DNA of 64,000 bases from JBCDJG01 sp038748065 (GCA_038748065.1 JBCDJG010000018.1:1-64000), one strand, 5' to 3'; shown: positions 15,995 through 25,375, counted from the first letter of the stretch. Notes: generated by a model from the letters alone, not told the origin. Translations and numbers: made by a program.

Positions 15995-18433
15995 ATGGCA
16001 CAGAAATTCATCCACTGGGTGCTGATCGCCCTTCTTGGTCTGGCAGGTGTCTACCTGCTGGCGCTGGGTGGCTATCTGGTCTTTCTCGGCGGCAGCGTTT
16101 ACTACCTTATGACCGGCATCACGCTGTTGGCCGTCGCGGTTTTGATGGCGCGCGGCCGGGCGCTGGCACTTGTGCTCTACGGTCTGCTTCTCGCTTTGAC
16201 CGTACCCTGGGCATGGTGGGAATCTGGGCTGGACTTCCTGGCGCTGCTGCCGCGACTGGCAGCCTGGCTGGGTCTTGGCCTCTGGTTTGTCACGCCGTGG
16301 TACAGGGCCAGCCTCGCATCCGCTGAGAGCGCGAGCCGCCGCTGGTACGTTCTGCCGGCAGCAGCCTCTCTTGCACTATTGTTGACGGCGCTCTTGAACG
16401 ACTACGACGTTGCGGCGGGGACTGAGCGCGATGCTGTCTCGATACCTGGTGAAACGGACTGGCGCCACTACGGCAACACCGCGGGCGGGACGCGATTCGG
16501 GCAGATCGATCAGATCAATGCAGGCAATGCATCGCAGTTAACGGAGCTTTGGCGTTTCCGCACTGGCGTTGAAGATGATTTCAAGATGACGCCACTGCAA
16601 ATCGGTGATCACCTGTACCTGTGTACCGCGCGCAATATCCTGATCGCGTTGGATGCCTCGACCGGCGAGGAACAGTGGCGTAACGATCCGGGTGCGATCC
16701 CGCCGGCGGATCACCAGTATGCACGCACCTGCCGGGGCATCAGTTATTTTGAGGCCGCCGCTGACTACAGCGGTGAATGCGCTCGGCGCATTCTGATGGC
16801 GACGGTGGATGCACGCCTCCTTGCAGTGGACGCGGTCAGCGGTGAGACCTGTACAGACTTTGGCGACAGTGGAGCTGTTGATCTACGCCGCGGCCTCAGC
16901 GAGCACAAGATTGACGAGTATTACCACACCTCACCGCCGCTGGTAGCCGGAGACCGTCTCGTGGTGGGTGGCCTGGTACTGGATTCGCAGGACCTGGGTT
17001 TGCCTTCTGGTGTTGTACGCGCTTTCGATGCGATCACAGGAGCGTTTGTCTGGGCCTGGGACCTTGGCCGGCCGGGTGAGTACGGCGAGCCTGGTGAGGG
17101 CGAGCACTACACGCCCGGTACGCCCAACGTCTGGACCGTGATGAGCTATGACCCAGAGCTGGGCCTTATCTATGCACCGACCGGCAACGCGGCGCCAGAC
17201 TATTTTGGCGGCGCCCGTCGGCCCTATGATGATGAGTGGTCTTCCAGTCTGGTTGCCTTGGATGCTCAAAGCGGGGAGCCGCGCTGGAAGTATCAAACCG
17301 TGCATCACGATATCTGGGATTTCGACCTGCCGGCGCAGCCCGTGCTGGTGGATGTTGAGGTGTCGGGCGAGTCAGTGCCCGCGGTCGCCGTGCCCACCAA
17401 AACCGGGGAGGTATTCCTGCTCGACCAGCGCAGCGGTGAGCCGGTGCACCCCATAGAGGAGCGCCCGGTGCCACAGGAGCCTGCCGACGGAGATTATCTC
17501 TCGCCGACACAGCCCTTTTCGCCGCTGCCGCACTTTCACCCCTATCGGCACGAGAAGGATATGTGGGGCCTCACCCCGCTCGACCAACTGCTCTGCCGGG
17601 TTGAGTACCGAATGATGCGCTACGAGGGCCTGTTTACTCCGCCCGTGCCGGGTGCCGGCAGCTTCCAGTATCCGGCGAACTTTGGCGGCTTCAACTGGGG
17701 CAGCGTGTCTGTCGATGCCGATAATGGGCTGCTTGTTGCCTCGCCAATGTTGCTGGGCAATCGCACGATGCTGGTCACGCCCGAGCGGGTTGCCGAAGCG
17801 GGTGAGATGGCATCGAGGCTACTGGGCAAGCATCACCCGGCGGTGCGAATGAGTCCCAATGATCCAATGCCGCTGATGGGCGACCCTGATCCTGGCGATC
17901 CCTTCGATCATCGTCGTATCAAATACTACGGCTTGACGTTGCCATTCATGTCCCGCGCCGGCACGCAGGTGCCCTGTTTCGAACCACCCTGGTCCACGCT
18001 GGCTGTGATCGATCTCAATACCAAAGAGCTCCTTTGGAGCCGCCCGGTAGGCAGTATGAAAAACTCCGGACCTTTTAACTGGCAGAGCGGGATTGACTGG
18101 TGGCAGGTGGGAACGCCTATTCGTGCCGGGACTTTAACGACACGGGGTGGCCTCATCTTCCTGAGTTCCACTATGGACAGCACCGTGCGGGCGTTTGACC
18201 TGCGCACCGGCGAGGTGAAGTGGTCCGAAGACCTGCCAGGCAGCGGGCAGGCAACGCCCATGACCTACCTCGATGAGGCGACCGGGCGGCAGATTGTCAT
18301 TGTGACCGTACCGAACCCCAGTTGGCGCTACCCCCGCGACCCGGCGACGGGAACATACACCGATTCTACTAACCCGAGAGACGGGAGGGGAGGCTACGTC
18401 ATCGCCTATGGCCTGCCCGCGAGCAAGCCCTGA
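15995..18433 (+). CDS. Membrane-bound PQQ-dependent dehydrogenase (glucose/quinate type)
   Basis: 812-residue quinoprotein. About five transmembrane helices in residues 1-140 form the quinone-reducing anchor; the rest is a periplasmic eight-bladed propeller starting at DWRHYGNTAGGTRFGQIDQI. The ARTCRGISYFE stretch and repeated blade motifs ending in Trp match the glucose/quinate/shikimate subfamily; there is no C-terminal cytochrome c domain. It would oxidise a polyol or sugar-like compound in the periplasm and pass electrons to ubiquinone. No pqq biosynthesis genes are in the window. The substrate cannot be told from sequence alone. Confidence 0.9.
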   Translation: MAQKFIHWVLIALLGLAGVYLLALGGYLVFLGGSVYYLMTGITLLAVAVLMARGRALALVLYGLLLALTVPWAWWESGLDFLALLPRLAAWLGLGLWFVTPWYRASLASAESASRRWYVLPAAASLALLLTALLNDYDVAAGTERDAVSIPGETDWRHYGNTAGGTRFGQIDQINAGNASQLTELWRFRTGVEDDFKMTPLQIGDHLYLCTARNILIALDASTGEEQWRNDPGAIPPADHQYARTCRGISYFEAAADYSGECARRILMATVDARLLAVDAVSGETCTDFGDSGAVDLRRGLSEHKIDEYYHTSPPLVAGDRLVVGGLVLDSQDLGLPSGVVRAFDAITGAFVWAWDLGRPGEYGEPGEGEHYTPGTPNVWTVMSYDPELGLIYAPTGNAAPDYFGGARRPYDDEWSSSLVALDAQSGEPRWKYQTVHHDIWDFDLPAQPVLVDVEVSGESVPAVAVPTKTGEVFLLDQRSGEPVHPIEERPVPQEPADGDYLSPTQPFSPLPHFHPYRHEKDMWGLTPLDQLLCRVEYRMMRYEGLFTPPVPGAGSFQYPANFGGFNWGSVSVDADNGLLVASPMLLGNRTMLVTPERVAEAGEMASRLLGKHHPAVRMSPNDPMPLMGDPDPGDPFDHRRIKYYGLTLPFMSRAGTQVPCFEPPWSTLAVIDLNTKELLWSRPVGSMKNSGPFNWQSGIDWWQVGTPIRAGTLTTRGGLIFLSSTMDSTVRAFDLRTGEVKWSEDLPGSGQATPMTYLDEATGRQIVIVTVPNPSWRYPRDPATGTYTDSTNPRDGRGGYVIAYGLPASKP

Positions 18434-18465
18434 TCTTCAACAAATTATAAAAACGGAGTACGCGC

Positions 18466-20868
18466 ATGAACAGAAAACACAGGCAACGCAGTCTCTGCAG
18501 CGCACTGGCATTCGCTTCAGGCATCATTGCCCTGCCGGGCGCTGAGGAGGCCGGAGCACAGGCGCTCGAAGAAGTGATCGTGACCGCTCAACGCCGCGAG
18601 GAATCCTTGCAGGACATCCCCATGTCAGTCACTGCGTTCACTGGTGAAACCCTGGAGGTTAAGCTGATCGACGACATCAGCGACCTGCAGTTCTCCGTGC
18701 CCAACCTGCTGGCAGATGGCCTGAACGTCGCGATCCGTGGCGTTGGCAATAGCGCCGCTGCAAGCTCTGCTGAGGATGGCCTTGGCTACCACATCAACGA
18801 TGTGTACGTGAACAATCCGCTCTTTGATAGCTCCGAGTATTTTGACCTGGAGCGAGTGGAAGTGCTGCGCGGACCGCAGGGCACGCTGTATGGCCGTAAT
18901 ACTACGGCCGGCGTGATCAACATCCATACGCGCAAACCCCACGAGGAGCTGGGCGGCTTTTTCATGGGCACCCTCGGCAACTACGACACGCAAAAACTGC
19001 GTGGCGCTATTAACTTTCCACTGGGAGATGGCGTGCGCCAGCGCTTCGCGGGTTTTTACCAGAAGCGCGACGGCTATACCGACAATGAACTCACAGGGCG
19101 GGATATAGATGGCCGGGACAACTATGAGATTCGCTCCAGTACGAGCATCGACTTTACGGAACGCCTGTCAGCGGACCTGGTGATCTCCTATGCCGAGGAA
19201 GACAGCGATCGCTCATTCCGTACCAAGGGCCTGTGCACTAAAGACGCCACCTACGGCTGCTCGCCCCTGTCCAGGGGTAATGAAACGACCGACGTCAGTC
19301 GCTCCATCTACCAAACCCTGAATGCCGCAATTTTCGGCGGTGGGCTGTTCCCCTTCGGCGATTACTTCGCCGACGCTAATAACCCTCGAGACGTCAGAAC
19401 CGTGGAAATGGATCAGGACCCGACCTACGAGCGGGAACAGTTGGGTGTATCGCTGGAGTTCAACTACGAGCTCGAGAATTATCGGCTGACCTCTCTGACC
19501 GGCTACTACGACACACAGGGCGATATTTTCTGGGACGCAGACCGCTTCGCTACCGACGTGCGCCTGACTGAGCCCCTCACCTATCGCGCTAATGGGGCTG
19601 ACTTCGTGACCACTGACGAGATCCGCTCCGGCCGACGAGAGCGACAGGACGCCGAACAGTTCACCCAGGAGTTTCGCATCGCCTCTGACTACAGCGGGCG
19701 CTTCAATTTCCTGCTCGGGATGTTTTATTTCGAGGAAGAATCGAGCGCGCAAACCATCATCACGCATCCCAGCATCGCAGCGGCTCAGCAGGCGCTCGGC
19801 CTGGACTCGTCGTTCGAGTTTTTCAACGGCCAGACTGACCCCTTGAAGACGGAGTCCTTCGCCGTCTTCGGTGAGGGTTATTTCGACGTAACGGACAAAT
19901 TGCGGGTCACGCTTGGCCTGCGCTATACCGACGATCACAAGGAATCGCGCTCACGGCTGCTGTTCCTGACGCTGGAAGACCCGGCGTGGATTGAAGCAGA
20001 AGATGACTGGCAAGAGCTGACCGGCAAGCTGGTGGCGGAGTACGCCATCACGGATGACTCCATGGTGTTTGCCAGTTTTGCCCGCGGCTATAAGGCAGGC
20101 GGCCTGAATCCGGGCGGACCCTCGGGAGGCGAAACCTTCGATCCTGAGTACATTAACGCCTTCGAAATCGGCTCTAAAAATACCTTTTACGACGGCCGCC
20201 TGCTGGCCAACTTCGGTGCCTTTTACTACGACCACCAGGATCTCCAGATCGGCCAGATCAATGAGAGGACCACCACCACCGAGAACTCCGATGCCGAGGT
20301 CATGGGCGTTGAAGGTGAGTTTGTATTTTCGCCCGGCGATGCCTGGCGATTTGATCTCAGCGTGGCCTGGCTGGATTTAGAGCTGAAGGATTTTGAATCT
20401 GCGGACGAAAGTGATCCTGATGGCATAGCGCCGGGCACGGTGGCTGCGCTCGATGAGAACGGTAACCCGCGCTTCACAGATCGGGGACTCCTGATCAAGA
20501 ATCTTGACGGCAATACCCTTCGAAACTCGCCTGAGTTTTCGGCCAACGTCGGTGGTCAGTACACCTGGGATTTTGACTCTGGCTATGCTCTTAGCGGGCG
20601 TGTCGAGTATTTCTGGCAGGACGATTATTTTGCTAACGAATTTAACAAACCCTCGGATAAGCTCGACGGTTGGGAGCAGCTCAACCTGCAAGCAACTCTG
20701 CAGTCGCCCGAAGACAACTGGCTGATCAGGTTTTATCTAAAAAACGCGTTGGATAACGATGACGAAATTCGACTGAATCAGGAGGGGGAGCTGATTGGGC
20801 GCTTCCGCAGTGTGACCGTGCTGGAGCCGCGGACCTATGGCGTTGAGTTCCAGATGTTTTTTGAGTAA
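18466..20868 (+). CDS. TonB-dependent receptor
   Basis: 800-residue outer-membrane receptor. Signal peptide of about 31 residues, TonB box region EEVIVTAQRREESLQDIPMS, plug domain to about 155 (VEVLRGPQGTLYGRNTTAGVIN is the classic plug signature), then a 22-strand barrel ending in Phe-Glu. It belongs to the large group of receptors for organic compounds common in oligotrophic marine bacteria. Placed after the PQQ dehydrogenase (32-base gap), it probably imports that enzyme's substrate. A GC-rich stem (20910-20914 with 20925-20929) lies after the gene but has no T-run, so it is not called a terminator. Confidence 0.92.
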   Translation: MNRKHRQRSLCSALAFASGIIALPGAEEAGAQALEEVIVTAQRREESLQDIPMSVTAFTGETLEVKLIDDISDLQFSVPNLLADGLNVAIRGVGNSAAASSAEDGLGYHINDVYVNNPLFDSSEYFDLERVEVLRGPQGTLYGRNTTAGVINIHTRKPHEELGGFFMGTLGNYDTQKLRGAINFPLGDGVRQRFAGFYQKRDGYTDNELTGRDIDGRDNYEIRSSTSIDFTERLSADLVISYAEEDSDRSFRTKGLCTKDATYGCSPLSRGNETTDVSRSIYQTLNAAIFGGGLFPFGDYFADANNPRDVRTVEMDQDPTYEREQLGVSLEFNYELENYRLTSLTGYYDTQGDIFWDADRFATDVRLTEPLTYRANGADFVTTDEIRSGRRERQDAEQFTQEFRIASDYSGRFNFLLGMFYFEEESSAQTIITHPSIAAAQQALGLDSSFEFFNGQTDPLKTESFAVFGEGYFDVTDKLRVTLGLRYTDDHKESRSRLLFLTLEDPAWIEAEDDWQELTGKLVAEYAITDDSMVFASFARGYKAGGLNPGGPSGGETFDPEYINAFEIGSKNTFYDGRLLANFGAFYYDHQDLQIGQINERTTTTENSDAEVMGVEGEFVFSPGDAWRFDLSVAWLDLELKDFESADESDPDGIAPGTVAALDENGNPRFTDRGLLIKNLDGNTLRNSPEFSANVGGQYTWDFDSGYALSGRVEYFWQDDYFANEFNKPSDKLDGWEQLNLQATLQSPEDNWLIRFYLKNALDNDDEIRLNQEGELIGRFRSVTVLEPRTYGVEFQMFFE

Positions 20869-21004
20869 GGCCTCGCTAAAGCGAAACGTGACCCCACTCG
20901 GAGCAATACGCCCGTTCGCCCGAGCGGGCCTGAGTACGCTCGCGGTCGGTAAGCACATACAAAGCTGCTAATGTGTGAATTGACCCGACACCGAGGAGCG
21001 TGCA

Positions 21005-21778
21005 ATGAGTATCCAGGTCGAACGACGCGACCGTATTACCCTGATTTCAATCGACAGGGCTACCGCCCGCAATGCCGTGGATGGGCCGACGGCGCAGGCC
21101 CTGGCAGACGCCTTTCGTGCCTTTGACGCAGACCCCGGTGCCGATGTGGCCGTTTTCTACGGCCAGCATGCGACGTTTTGTGCGGGCGCCGACCTCAAGG
21201 CCGTGGCCAGCGGCGAAAGGATAAACCGTATGGCACCAGACGGCGATGGCCCTATGGGACCAAGCCGTATGCTGCTGAGCAAGCCTGTGATAGCTGCGAT
21301 AGCCGGCCACGCCGTAGCCGGAGGGCTGGAGCTCGCCCTGTGGTGCGATCTGCGAGTTGTAGAAGACAGCGCCGTGATGGGCGTTTTCTGTCGGCGCTGG
21401 GGCGTTCCTTTGATTGATGGCGGCACGGTGAGGTTGCCGCGCCTGATAGGGCAGGCACGGGCGCTCGACCTGATTCTAACTGGGCGCGCAGTAAGGGCAG
21501 AAGAGGCACTGCAAATGGGGCTGGCGAACCGCGTGGTGCCTGAGGGTCAGTCGCTGGACGCAGCGCTGGCACTGGCCGCGGAGCTGCTTAAGTTTCCCCA
21601 GCTGTGCATGCGTTCAGATCGCCTCAGCAGCTATGAGCAGTGGGGTATGAATCTTGACGACGCGCTAACGAACGAATTTGAGCGTGGCCTCGAGGTGCTA
21701 CAGTCCGGCGAGACGGTGGCCGGAGCGACGCGTTTCGCCCAGGGCAGGGGGCGCCACGGCAACTTTGAGGAAATCTAG
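21005..21778 (+). CDS. Enoyl-CoA hydratase/isomerase (crotonase) family protein
   Basis: 257-residue crotonase-fold protein. The oxyanion-hole segment HATFCAGADLKAVA lies at about 56-69 and the second glycine region AGHAVAGGLELALWCD at about 100-115. The stretch GVFCRRWGVPLIDGGT replaces the region that carries the second catalytic Glu in classical hydratases, with Asp next to the GG; this variant is known to me from a hydratase subgroup of uncertain substrate. GAGGAG precedes the ATG. It is separated from the TonB gene by 136 bases, so it may be an independent unit. Confidence 0.85.
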   Translation: MSIQVERRDRITLISIDRATARNAVDGPTAQALADAFRAFDADPGADVAVFYGQHATFCAGADLKAVASGERINRMAPDGDGPMGPSRMLLSKPVIAAIAGHAVAGGLELALWCDLRVVEDSAVMGVFCRRWGVPLIDGGTVRLPRLIGQARALDLILTGRAVRAEEALQMGLANRVVPEGQSLDAALALAAELLKFPQLCMRSDRLSSYEQWGMNLDDALTNEFERGLEVLQSGETVAGATRFAQGRGRHGNFEEI

Positions 21779-21786
21779 ATGGCTGG

Positions 21787-22290
21787 TCAGAACGAGCGCT
21801 GGCGGTCTGGCGATTCTGAGCGTACGCGGATAACCTCGCGCAAGAGCGCCGCGAGCTTGAGGGAGTCGTCGCGGTTCAGGAACTCGCCGACGTTCACCCG
21901 TTCTCGATCGCTGTGCACCCATAGATCGGGGCCGTCCCAGGGGTGTTTTTCCGGGCGTATAGCGAGCCCGGCGTCATCGCGATGGAAGCGGTAGCTTTTC
22001 TTCGGCGCGTAATAGCCTTTATCGATGCTCACACTGTCTTCACTGACGGTAATAACTTGCCGGTACTGCAACTTCCAGCTCACGTAGTACAGAGCCGCAC
22101 CAAGTGACAACATCTCGAGCCCGGCGAAGGGCAGGATGGGCCACGCGCCCATCAGGCTGAAGCCGATAGCGGCGCCCAGAGACGGCACGCACAGCGCGAG
22201 CAGAAGCAGCTGGTTGGTCCGCCAGTTGGCCGACTGGTTAGGTCGAGCGACGATAGTCAGCTGCGAGGGCTGTTGGGTGCTGGTAACCAC
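21787..22290 (-). CDS. DUF2244 family membrane protein
   Basis: 167 residues from GTG 22290 (AAGGATAAGG upstream); the frame continues upstream but crosses the divergent sulfurtransferase. Two transmembrane helices at about 25-45 and 50-70 are followed by a soluble beta-rich domain with WKLQYRQVITVSEDSV and a conserved Arg/Trp segment, the usual DUF2244 layout. The function is unknown; in many genomes the family lies near cytochrome oxidase genes, but not here. It converges with the crotonase gene. Confidence 0.75.
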   Translation of the reverse strand: MVTSTQQPSQLTIVARPNQSANWRTNQLLLLALCVPSLGAAIGFSLMGAWPILPFAGLEMLSLGAALYYVSWKLQYRQVITVSEDSVSIDKGYYAPKKSYRFHRDDAGLAIRPEKHPWDGPDLWVHSDRERVNVGEFLNRDDSLKLAALLREVIRVRSESPDRQRSF

Positions 22291-22341
22291 AGATGGATGC
22301 CTTATCCTTGTTATGTCCAAGTTTAGTCGAGTGACTTCGCC

Positions 22342-23151
22342 ATGAACAAGTTCATCATCGCCGCCAGCGAAATACCCCAACACATTGCCCAGAAAGATAC
22401 GGTGATACTGGATTGTCGGTTTTCTCTCGCCGACCCGGGCGCCGGGCGGGCGCTCTACGATGCGGGGCACATTCCCGGTGCCCACTACATGGACTTGAAC
22501 CGTGATCTGTCGGCACCGGTCGCGGAACACGGTGGCCGTCACCCGCTACCTGCGCCCGAGACCTTTGCCGCTACCCTCGCAGCGGTCGGGATTGGGTTGC
22601 AAACGCCAGTGATCGCCTATGACGACTCTCGCCTGGCTTTCGCGAGCCGTCTCTGGTGGATGATGCGCAGCCTGGGCTACCGGCCGCCGGTTCTGCTGAA
22701 CGGGGGCTATGCGGCCTGGCTGGCCTCGGGGGGTGAACCCCAGGCCACGACCCCACGCGCGACACCTGCGCCGCCCCCCGAGGCACTCTCCTGGGCTGGC
22801 CTGGTCGATATCGAAGGCTTGCGGGCCTTGCAGCGTGAGGGCGCGACGCTGGTGGATTCCCGTGAGGAGGGACGTTACCAGGGTCTGGAAGAACCGATGG
22901 ACCCGGTAGCGGGGCACATTCCGGGTGCGTTGAACCGCCCCTGGCAGGGCGTCACTCGCGATGATGGCTATGTTGCTGAAGATGAAGCACAGCGCGCGCA
23001 CTGGGGTGAACTGGCACAGCGCGCGCCTCTGATCGTGTACTGCGGGTCGGGTGTAACTGCCTGCGTGAACCTGTTGTCACTCGCGAGTGTGGGCCGTGAT
23101 GATGCCATTCTCTACGGCGGGAGCTGGAGCGACTGGTGCAGCTACCTGTAA
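22342..23151 (+). CDS. sseA: Sulfurtransferase (3-mercaptopyruvate type), two rhodanese domains
   Basis: 269 residues with two rhodanese domains: an inactive N-terminal one (about 8-125, GHIPGAHYMDLNRDLS) and a C-terminal one (about 150-265) with the active loop YCGSGVTAC near 231-239. The CGSGVT loop is the form found in 3-mercaptopyruvate sulfurtransferases rather than thiosulfate rhodaneses (CRKGVT). It transfers sulfur from mercaptopyruvate to cyanide or thiol acceptors. Divergent from the DUF2244 gene with a 51-base gap. Confidence 0.88.
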   Translation: MNKFIIAASEIPQHIAQKDTVILDCRFSLADPGAGRALYDAGHIPGAHYMDLNRDLSAPVAEHGGRHPLPAPETFAATLAAVGIGLQTPVIAYDDSRLAFASRLWWMMRSLGYRPPVLLNGGYAAWLASGGEPQATTPRATPAPPPEALSWAGLVDIEGLRALQREGATLVDSREEGRYQGLEEPMDPVAGHIPGALNRPWQGVTRDDGYVAEDEAQRAHWGELAQRAPLIVYCGSGVTACVNLLSLASVGRDDAILYGGSWSDWCSYL

Positions 23152-23175
23152 GCCGTCGCCTGCCTGAGCGCGCGC

Positions 23176-23835
23176 TCAAAAGGGTGGCTCGCTGACTCCC
23201 GCAAGCGGACCTCCAGACCTGGGGTGGGTGAATTGCAGGCGAGTTGCATGCAGCATCAGCCTGTCCGCCATGGCCAGTGCCTCGTCATGTGCGTACATAT
23301 CACAGCCCAGTATTGGGTGGCCCAGTTCCCGCATGTGTATGCGAAGCTGGTGTGAGCGTCCGGTCACCGGGCTCAGCTCTACGCGACTGCGGTCGCCTAG
23401 TCGTGTCACGACCCGGTAGCGGGTGAGGGCGCTCTTACCGCGCTCGTGGCAGATCATTTGCCTCGGCCTGTTCGGCCAGTCCGGGGCGATAGGTAGCTCG
23501 ATCTCCCCCTCATCCTCGGCAGGTTCGCCGAAAACAATGGCGGTATAGGTTTTATCGACCTGTCTTTGTTGGAACTGTCGACTGATGTGGGCATGGGCTT
23601 CCCTGTTGAGCGGCACCGCCATGATGCCTGACGTATCGAGGTCAAGCCTGTGCACAATGCTGGCGCTCGGATAGTTAGCCTGCAAACGCGTAATCAGGCA
23701 GTCTTTATTCAGGGGATGCCGGCCGGGAACGCTCAGCAGCAGGTCGGGTTTGCGCACGAGTAAGAGATCGTCGTCTTCGTGCAGGATCAGGATTTCCTCC
23801 TGACTGTGGGGCACAATGTAGGGCGGTAAGGACAC
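23176..23835 (-). CDS. RluA-family pseudouridine synthase
   Basis: 219 residues from GTG 23835, the length of E. coli RluA; a GTG at 23841 is equally possible, and the frame stays open much further upstream through the divergent methyltransferase. The catalytic motif VHRLDLDTSGIM (catalytic Asp after HRLD-L) lies near 67-78, and SPVTGRSHQLRIHM is the second family motif. It makes pseudouridine in 23S rRNA and possibly tRNA; RluA itself (23S U746, tRNA U32) is the most likely equivalent. The start lies 14 bases from that of the divergent methyltransferase, so the two promoters must overlap coding sequence. Confidence 0.85.
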   Translation of the reverse strand: MSLPPYIVPHSQEEILILHEDDDLLLVRKPDLLLSVPGRHPLNKDCLITRLQANYPSASIVHRLDLDTSGIMAVPLNREAHAHISRQFQQRQVDKTYTAIVFGEPAEDEGEIELPIAPDWPNRPRQMICHERGKSALTRYRVVTRLGDRSRVELSPVTGRSHQLRIHMRELGHPILGCDMYAHDEALAMADRLMLHATRLQFTHPRSGGPLAGVSEPPF

Positions 23836-23849
23836 GACCACTATTTTCA

Positions 23850-24512
23850 GTGATACACCCCGAATTAACAAAGTACATCGAGCCGCACCTGCCGGGTGCG
23901 CGCATCGAGACGATGACTCTGCCACATTCACCGATGCTGCAGCTGTATCTGCTGGGCGCAGATTATCCCCAGCATACCCTGGAGCCCGAGCAGATTGCTC
24001 ACTTGATGGATAACCCGCTTTACTGGTCTTTTTGCTGGGCATCGGGCCAGGTGTTGGCGCAGTTTCTGCTTGAGGATCCCGCACGGGTGGCAGGCCGCCA
24101 TGTGCTGGATTTCGGCTGTGGCTCAGGCGTGGTTGCTATTGCCGCGGCGGCGGCGGGAGCAGAGCGAGTGATTGCCTGCGACATCGACCCGATCGCGCTG
24201 GAGGCGAGCGAGGCCAACGCTGCATTGAACGGCGTTGTCTTGGAGTATGCCGCTGATTTTGATGCAGTGGAGGGCAAGCTTGACCTGATTATTGTCGCTG
24301 ACGTGCTCTATGACCGTGAAAATTTGCCGTGGCTGCAACGCTTCTGCGAGCGTGCCAGTGAGGTTCTGGTCGCCGATTCAAGAATCAAGGACTTTAACGT
24401 GGCCCCCTACAGGCAAATTGGCCGGCGCGCTGCCTGTACGCTACCTGACCTCGATGAGTCGCCTGAGTTCCGGGATGTGCGGCTGTACCACGCCGGTGCC
24501 AGGTCACTCTGA
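23850..24512 (+). CDS. Nicotinamide N-methylase-like SAM methyltransferase
   Basis: 220 residues from GTG 23850. Motif I is VLDFGCGSGVVAIAAAAAGA at about 85-104, then ACDIDPIALEASEANAALN and the post-motif ADVLYDREN. This pattern fits the COG3897/ETFB-lysine methyltransferase-like group, which methylates proteins or small molecules; the target is unknown. The stop codon directly abuts the end of the GFA-family remnant on the other strand. Confidence 0.75.
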   Translation: MIHPELTKYIEPHLPGARIETMTLPHSPMLQLYLLGADYPQHTLEPEQIAHLMDNPLYWSFCWASGQVLAQFLLEDPARVAGRHVLDFGCGSGVVAIAAAAAGAERVIACDIDPIALEASEANAALNGVVLEYAADFDAVEGKLDLIIVADVLYDRENLPWLQRFCERASEVLVADSRIKDFNVAPYRQIGRRAACTLPDLDESPEFRDVRLYHAGARSL

Positions 24513-24644
24513 TCAATACCCCTTAGGCAGCTGCTCGAGAGCGTCGTCGAGCACGTCCCACTTTGCCTTGGAATCGACGAAAATGTGCCGCTCCAGGGGC
24601 ACTCCCGGGTCATCGTCGAAGAGGCCTGCAGGTATCAAGAAGGT
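24513..24644 (-). pseudogene. Remnant of a GFA/CENP-V family protein (C-terminus only)
   Basis: Minus-strand translation of this gap gives 43 residues ending in a stop, with DDDPGVPLERHIFVDSKAKW in the middle; this is the typical C-terminal stretch of GFA (glutathione-dependent formaldehyde-activating enzyme-like) proteins. The zinc-binding cysteines and the rest of the domain are missing. The remnant follows the chorismate mutase TAG in the same frame. It is best read as the tail of a deleted gene. Confidence 0.6.
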
Positions 24645-25205
24645 CTAGAGCCCGCTTGAGAGTCGTATCGCGGACAGAGCTTCACCTAATTCGTCATAGC
24701 TGGCACGCGGTAGGTATTGGCTGTCAATGCTCCTTGCCAGGTCTTCCGGCTTGAATTCCAGGCCCTGGTTCAGAACGTTTGCGATAGCCGAAATCAGTTC
24801 AGCGCCAATCCGATCAAGGGCTGGGCGCACGTCGGTCTCGAGATCGCGATAGCCCGAGAGTGCTTGATCACCATTTTCAAGCTGCTGCCAGACCGAGGCC
24901 TGAATAAGCTTGGCCGCTGCGATTTGAGTCTCGAAAAAGGGCACCACTGAAGCGGGCGCCAGACCCGCCTCGGCCGCCTCGGCAACAACATTGGCAATAA
25001 CCATTGCTTCTCGTTCCAGATTCTCGATGGGTATTTGATGTTCGTATTTAAATGCCGCTACGTCTGGCATATAGGTAAGTCTCTGCTCAATCAAGCTGTA
25101 AACACGTGCTTTGGGGTCTTCAGGTGACGAGGTTGCGCAGGCCAATTGAGCCAGCAGGATCACTAGTAAGGCGAACTGCAGCGTGAGGTGAGCGAGTGGC
25201 TGCAC
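24645..25205 (-). CDS. Secreted chorismate mutase (AroQ-gamma type)
   Basis: 186 residues from GTG 25205; the frame stays open to 25310, so the start is uncertain. An N-terminal hydrophobic signal (LTLQFALLVILLAQLACA) predicts export. The helical domain shows LIEQRLTYMPDVAAFKYEH, PIENLEREAMV and VVPFFETQIAAAKLIQ, the pattern of monofunctional periplasmic AroQ-gamma chorismate mutases (chorismate to prephenate). The cytoplasmic pathway uses the separate PheA at 51957. No partner cyclohexadienyl dehydratase is adjacent. Its TAG is followed in frame by the GFA remnant. Confidence 0.75.
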   Translation of the reverse strand: MQPLAHLTLQFALLVILLAQLACATSSPEDPKARVYSLIEQRLTYMPDVAAFKYEHQIPIENLEREAMVIANVVAEAAEAGLAPASVVPFFETQIAAAKLIQASVWQQLENGDQALSGYRDLETDVRPALDRIGAELISAIANVLNQGLEFKPEDLARSIDSQYLPRASYDELGEALSAIRLSSGL

Positions 25206-25375
25206 CAGTTCGCCCAAAGCCGGTGCTCTGTTCGAAACGATCTGCCTTGCGCAAAGGACTCTGATAGTTGGCAACATGGTGGTATTCGAGCACTGTTGAA
25301 GTTCAGGCAAAGATAGTGCGTTTTCGGTGATTCTTCACTAGGTTCTGTTAGCATCGGTTATGCGAGTGCGGGCAA

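Noticed and set aside
20910..20929. GC-rich stem after the TonB receptor as a terminator
   Set aside because: It has a 5-base stem but no following T-run, so it is not supported as a Rho-independent terminator.
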